A stretch of 7,714 bases of DNA from an uncultured Flammeovirgaceae bacterium (lineage in GTDB: Bacteria > Bacteroidota > Bacteroidia > Cytophagales > Cyclobacteriaceae), in contig CAKZPJ010000197.1 in the NCBI GenBank assembly GCA_937138955.1, positions 1 to 7,714 of the forward strand, read 5' to 3'. The notes beneath the pieces are model-generated. The model saw only the letters and a program-made list of their open reading frames with translations. It was not told where the DNA came from and did not search any database. A program made the position numbers and the translations under genes. Below are positions 6,442 through 7,714 of this stretch, piece by piece. Numbering within the stretch: position 1 is the first letter of the stretch; the number at the start of each line of letters is the position of its first letter.

Positions 6442-6611
6442 AAAAATGTATCTGCTTGCACCTGCGCCGAGAACGCTTTGGCACAATATGGTCGGTCGTT
6501 GCTAACCTCAACACCCTGGAAATAGAGCGAGCAGAGTCAAAACCAAATATGACGAATTACCAATCGGAAAAGCGCTTAAGCTGGTGGCTGAACAAGCGTA
6601 ACCGTCGTTAA
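6438..6611 (+). CDS. Candidate 57-codon small protein between envelope protein and sigma factor
   Basis: An open frame starts at TTG (6438-6440), overlapping the stop of the preceding gene by three bases, and ends at TAA 11 bases before the sigma factor ATG. It would encode MKKCICLHLRRERF..., with a hydrophobic patch IWSVVANL (17-24) and a strongly basic end, KRLSWWLNKRNRR. Supporting points are the tight fit between neighbours and the coding-like base composition of a spacer that is not AT-rich, unlike others here. Against it are the weak start codon, lack of recognisable homology and small size. A shorter version starts at the in-frame ATG at 6549 (20 residues). It may also be a gene remnant or leader region. 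Confidence 0.3.
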   Translation: MKKCICLHLRRERFGTIWSVVANLNTLEIERAESKPNMTNYQSEKRLSWWLNKRNRR

Positions 6612-6622
6612 CAGATTTGCCC

Positions 6623-7174
6623 ATGAACAACCTTTTATCATTATCAGAAGATAAAACCCTGGTACGTGGTCTACGGCGGGGAGAAGAGCGTGCGTATCGT
6701 CAATTATTTGAGCAATACTATGGCTCATTAACTATCTTTGCCCTTCGCTATCTGAATGACAAAGAGAGTGCTAAGGAATTGGTGCAGAACGTATTTTTGG
6801 TATTGTACCGAAAACGTGAGGCGATTATTATCAAACAGGATCAGGCTATCAAAGCGTACCTTTACAAGAGTGTGTATCACGCTTGCCTGAACGAGCGGCA
6901 ACAAAGCCAGACCCGACGGCGACATGAGCAGCAGGCTGCCCAAGCCCAGGCCACGACCGATTATACGGATACATTAGTAGAAGCGGAAAACGTAGCCCGT
7001 ATTTACCAAGCGATTGAAACCTTGCCCACCCAGTGCCGCCGGATTTTTAAGTTGAACCGGCTGGAAGGCCTGACTAATCAAACGATAGCTACGCAGCTTA
7101 AGCTCTCGAAAAGAACGGTAGAAACCCAGATTAGCAAAGCCCTACGTTTATTGCGGCAACAGCTATTGCACTAA
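6623..7174 (+). CDS. ECF RNA polymerase sigma factor, FecI-like Bacteroidota family
   Basis: This 183-residue protein has the two-domain layout of extracytoplasmic-function sigma factors. Region 2 spans about residues 23-92 (YRQLFEQYYGSLTIFALRYL, then ESAKELVQNVFLVLYRKR), with the polymerase-binding and -10-recognising helices. A glutamine-rich linker (92-112) follows. Region 4 (about 126-181) includes IETLPTQCRRIFKLNRLEGLTNQTIA and the recognition helix LSKRTVETQISKALRLLR. I chose the ATG at 6623 over a TTG two codons upstream. The usual partner, a FecR-like anti-sigma gene, does not follow; a spacer and a methyltransferase do. No promoter box is evident just upstream, so it may be read from the preceding operon. 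The family call is firm; target promoters are unknown. Confidence 0.95.
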   Translation: MNNLLSLSEDKTLVRGLRRGEERAYRQLFEQYYGSLTIFALRYLNDKESAKELVQNVFLVLYRKREAIIIKQDQAIKAYLYKSVYHACLNERQQSQTRRRHEQQAAQAQATTDYTDTLVEAENVARIYQAIETLPTQCRRIFKLNRLEGLTNQTIATQLKLSKRTVETQISKALRLLRQQLLH

Positions 7175-7468
7175 TTGCTTGATAAACGTAAAGTAAAATC
7201 GAAGTTTATGCGGAAATTCAACGTTCTGCTTTTATCTTTATAGTCTGTTAAGCTTCATCTGACATAGCATCTAGTTTCTTAAAAGGCGACTTCAATCAGA
7301 GAGGTCCGTCTTGCACGAAAACCTCCTTGTTTTCAGTGCCCTGGATAGCTATGCCCCCCGTTTTCATTCAAAATTTCCAGTAACAAACCACTGATCTGCT
7401 AGTCAGTCGCTGTAAACTATTGTGCGATGTGGTTGGCAATTCATAGTGGATTATTTACCACTTATACG
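7175..7468. other. Spacer between sigma factor and methyltransferase genes
   Basis: No gene is convincing in these 294 bases. A near match to the -7 box, TATCTTTA, lies at 7233-7240. A 6-base inverted repeat GAAAAC/GTTTTC with a 6-base loop is at 7317-7334, and ATAAAC/GTTTAT (7182-7187, 7204-7209) follows the sigma factor stop. None has a T-tract, so I call no terminator. The longest plus-strand ATG frame that ends within the spacer is about 11 codons. Confidence 0.4.
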
Positions 7469-7714
7469 ATGAAACATAAACAGTTAATTAGTCGAGATAT
7501 AGAGCTATTTTATACCCGAGTCTCTGAAGAAACCAGGCTTGAAAAAGGAATGGGTGTATTCGAGTTTGAAAGAATCAAATCACTCATTGAGAAGTACATT
7601 ACCGTCAACCGTGCTACGGTGATTGATGTAGGGGGTGGCACCGGAAAGTATGCTGAGTGGCTGGCTAGAAAGGGGCACCGGGTTCATCTGGTAGATCCCG
7701 TGCTAAAGCACATT
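7469..7714 (+). CDS. Class I SAM-dependent methyltransferase, N-terminal 82 residues, 3' end outside window
   Basis: The visible part has the start of a Rossmann-type methyltransferase fold. Motif I is VIDVGGGTGKYA (51-62), which binds the methionine part of S-adenosylmethionine, and HLVDP (73-77) supplies the acidic residue (Asp76) that binds the ribose hydroxyls. A helical N-terminal cap (LISRDIELFYTRVSEETRLEKGMGVFEFERIKSLIEKY, 6-43) precedes it. I chose the ATG at 7469. An in-frame ATG at 7427 would add 14 residues (MWLAIHSGLF...) that look less like this family. The substrate cannot be told, because the specificity-determining half is missing. It is separated from the sigma factor by about 294 bases, so it is probably its own unit. 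Confidence 0.88.
   Translation, partial: MKHKQLISRDIELFYTRVSEETRLEKGMGVFEFERIKSLIEKYITVNRATVIDVGGGTGKYAEWLARKGHRVHLVDPVLKHI

Noticed and set aside
7208..7243. Eleven-codon frame MRKFNVLLLSL after the sigma factor, resembling a signal peptide start
   Set aside because: It ends at once in a stop with no continuation in another frame that resembles a known protein; too short to support.
7317..7334. GAAAAC/GTTTTC hairpin as a terminator for the sigma factor gene
   Set aside because: The stem is only six mostly A-T pairs, lies over 140 bases after the stop and has no T-tract.
7427..7468. Upstream in-frame ATG as the methyltransferase start
   Set aside because: The extra 14 residues (MWLAIHSGLF...) look unlike the helical N-terminal cap that follows; kept only as an alternative.

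Overview
The window looks like chromosome from a member of the Bacteroidota, most likely of the Cytophagales type. The evidence is the FecI-like ECF sigma factor, the DUF4159 protein and acyl-CoA desaturase typical of this phylum, secreted proteins with signal peptides ending in A/G-Q, the near absence of Shine-Dalgarno sequences, and exact matches to the Bacteroidota -7 promoter box TAnnTTTG before three units. Coding DNA has moderate GC and most spacers are AT-rich. The assignment rests on family recognition, not on a search.

Layout. The left end (1-1382) is on the minus strand: a DUF4159 exported protein, then an acyl-CoA desaturase that runs off the window. A 362-base AT-rich spacer (1383-1744) separates it from a plus-strand pair, a PII signal protein and an AmtB ammonium transporter (1745-3405), closed by a strong intrinsic terminator. 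Next comes an isolated tRNA-Arg(UCG) with its own promoter box and terminator (3504-3665). A new promoter box at 3740 then leads into a tightly packed run: a small flavin amine oxidase, a lipocalin-like exported protein and a 357-residue envelope protein. A 57-codon open frame and an ECF sigma factor follow on the same strand. The right end (7469-7714) is the first part of a class I SAM-dependent methyltransferase.

How the genes work together. The PII/AmtB pair is the clear functional unit: ammonium uptake with a nucleotide and 2-oxoglutarate sensor that can plug the channel. This PII differs from the E. coli protein at two 2-oxoglutarate-site positions. The oxidase, lipocalin-like and envelope genes are almost certainly cotranscribed, but their joint role cannot be read from the sequence. 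The sigma factor has no FecR anti-sigma gene or SusC/SusD-type receptor after it in the window, which is unusual for FecI-like factors in this phylum.

I see no CRISPR array, insertion sequence, prophage, toxin-antitoxin pair or defence system. The observations most worth a second look are the substituted PII, the unassigned oxidase-to-sigma-factor run with its hidden 57-codon frame, and short spaced motifs in two spacers.
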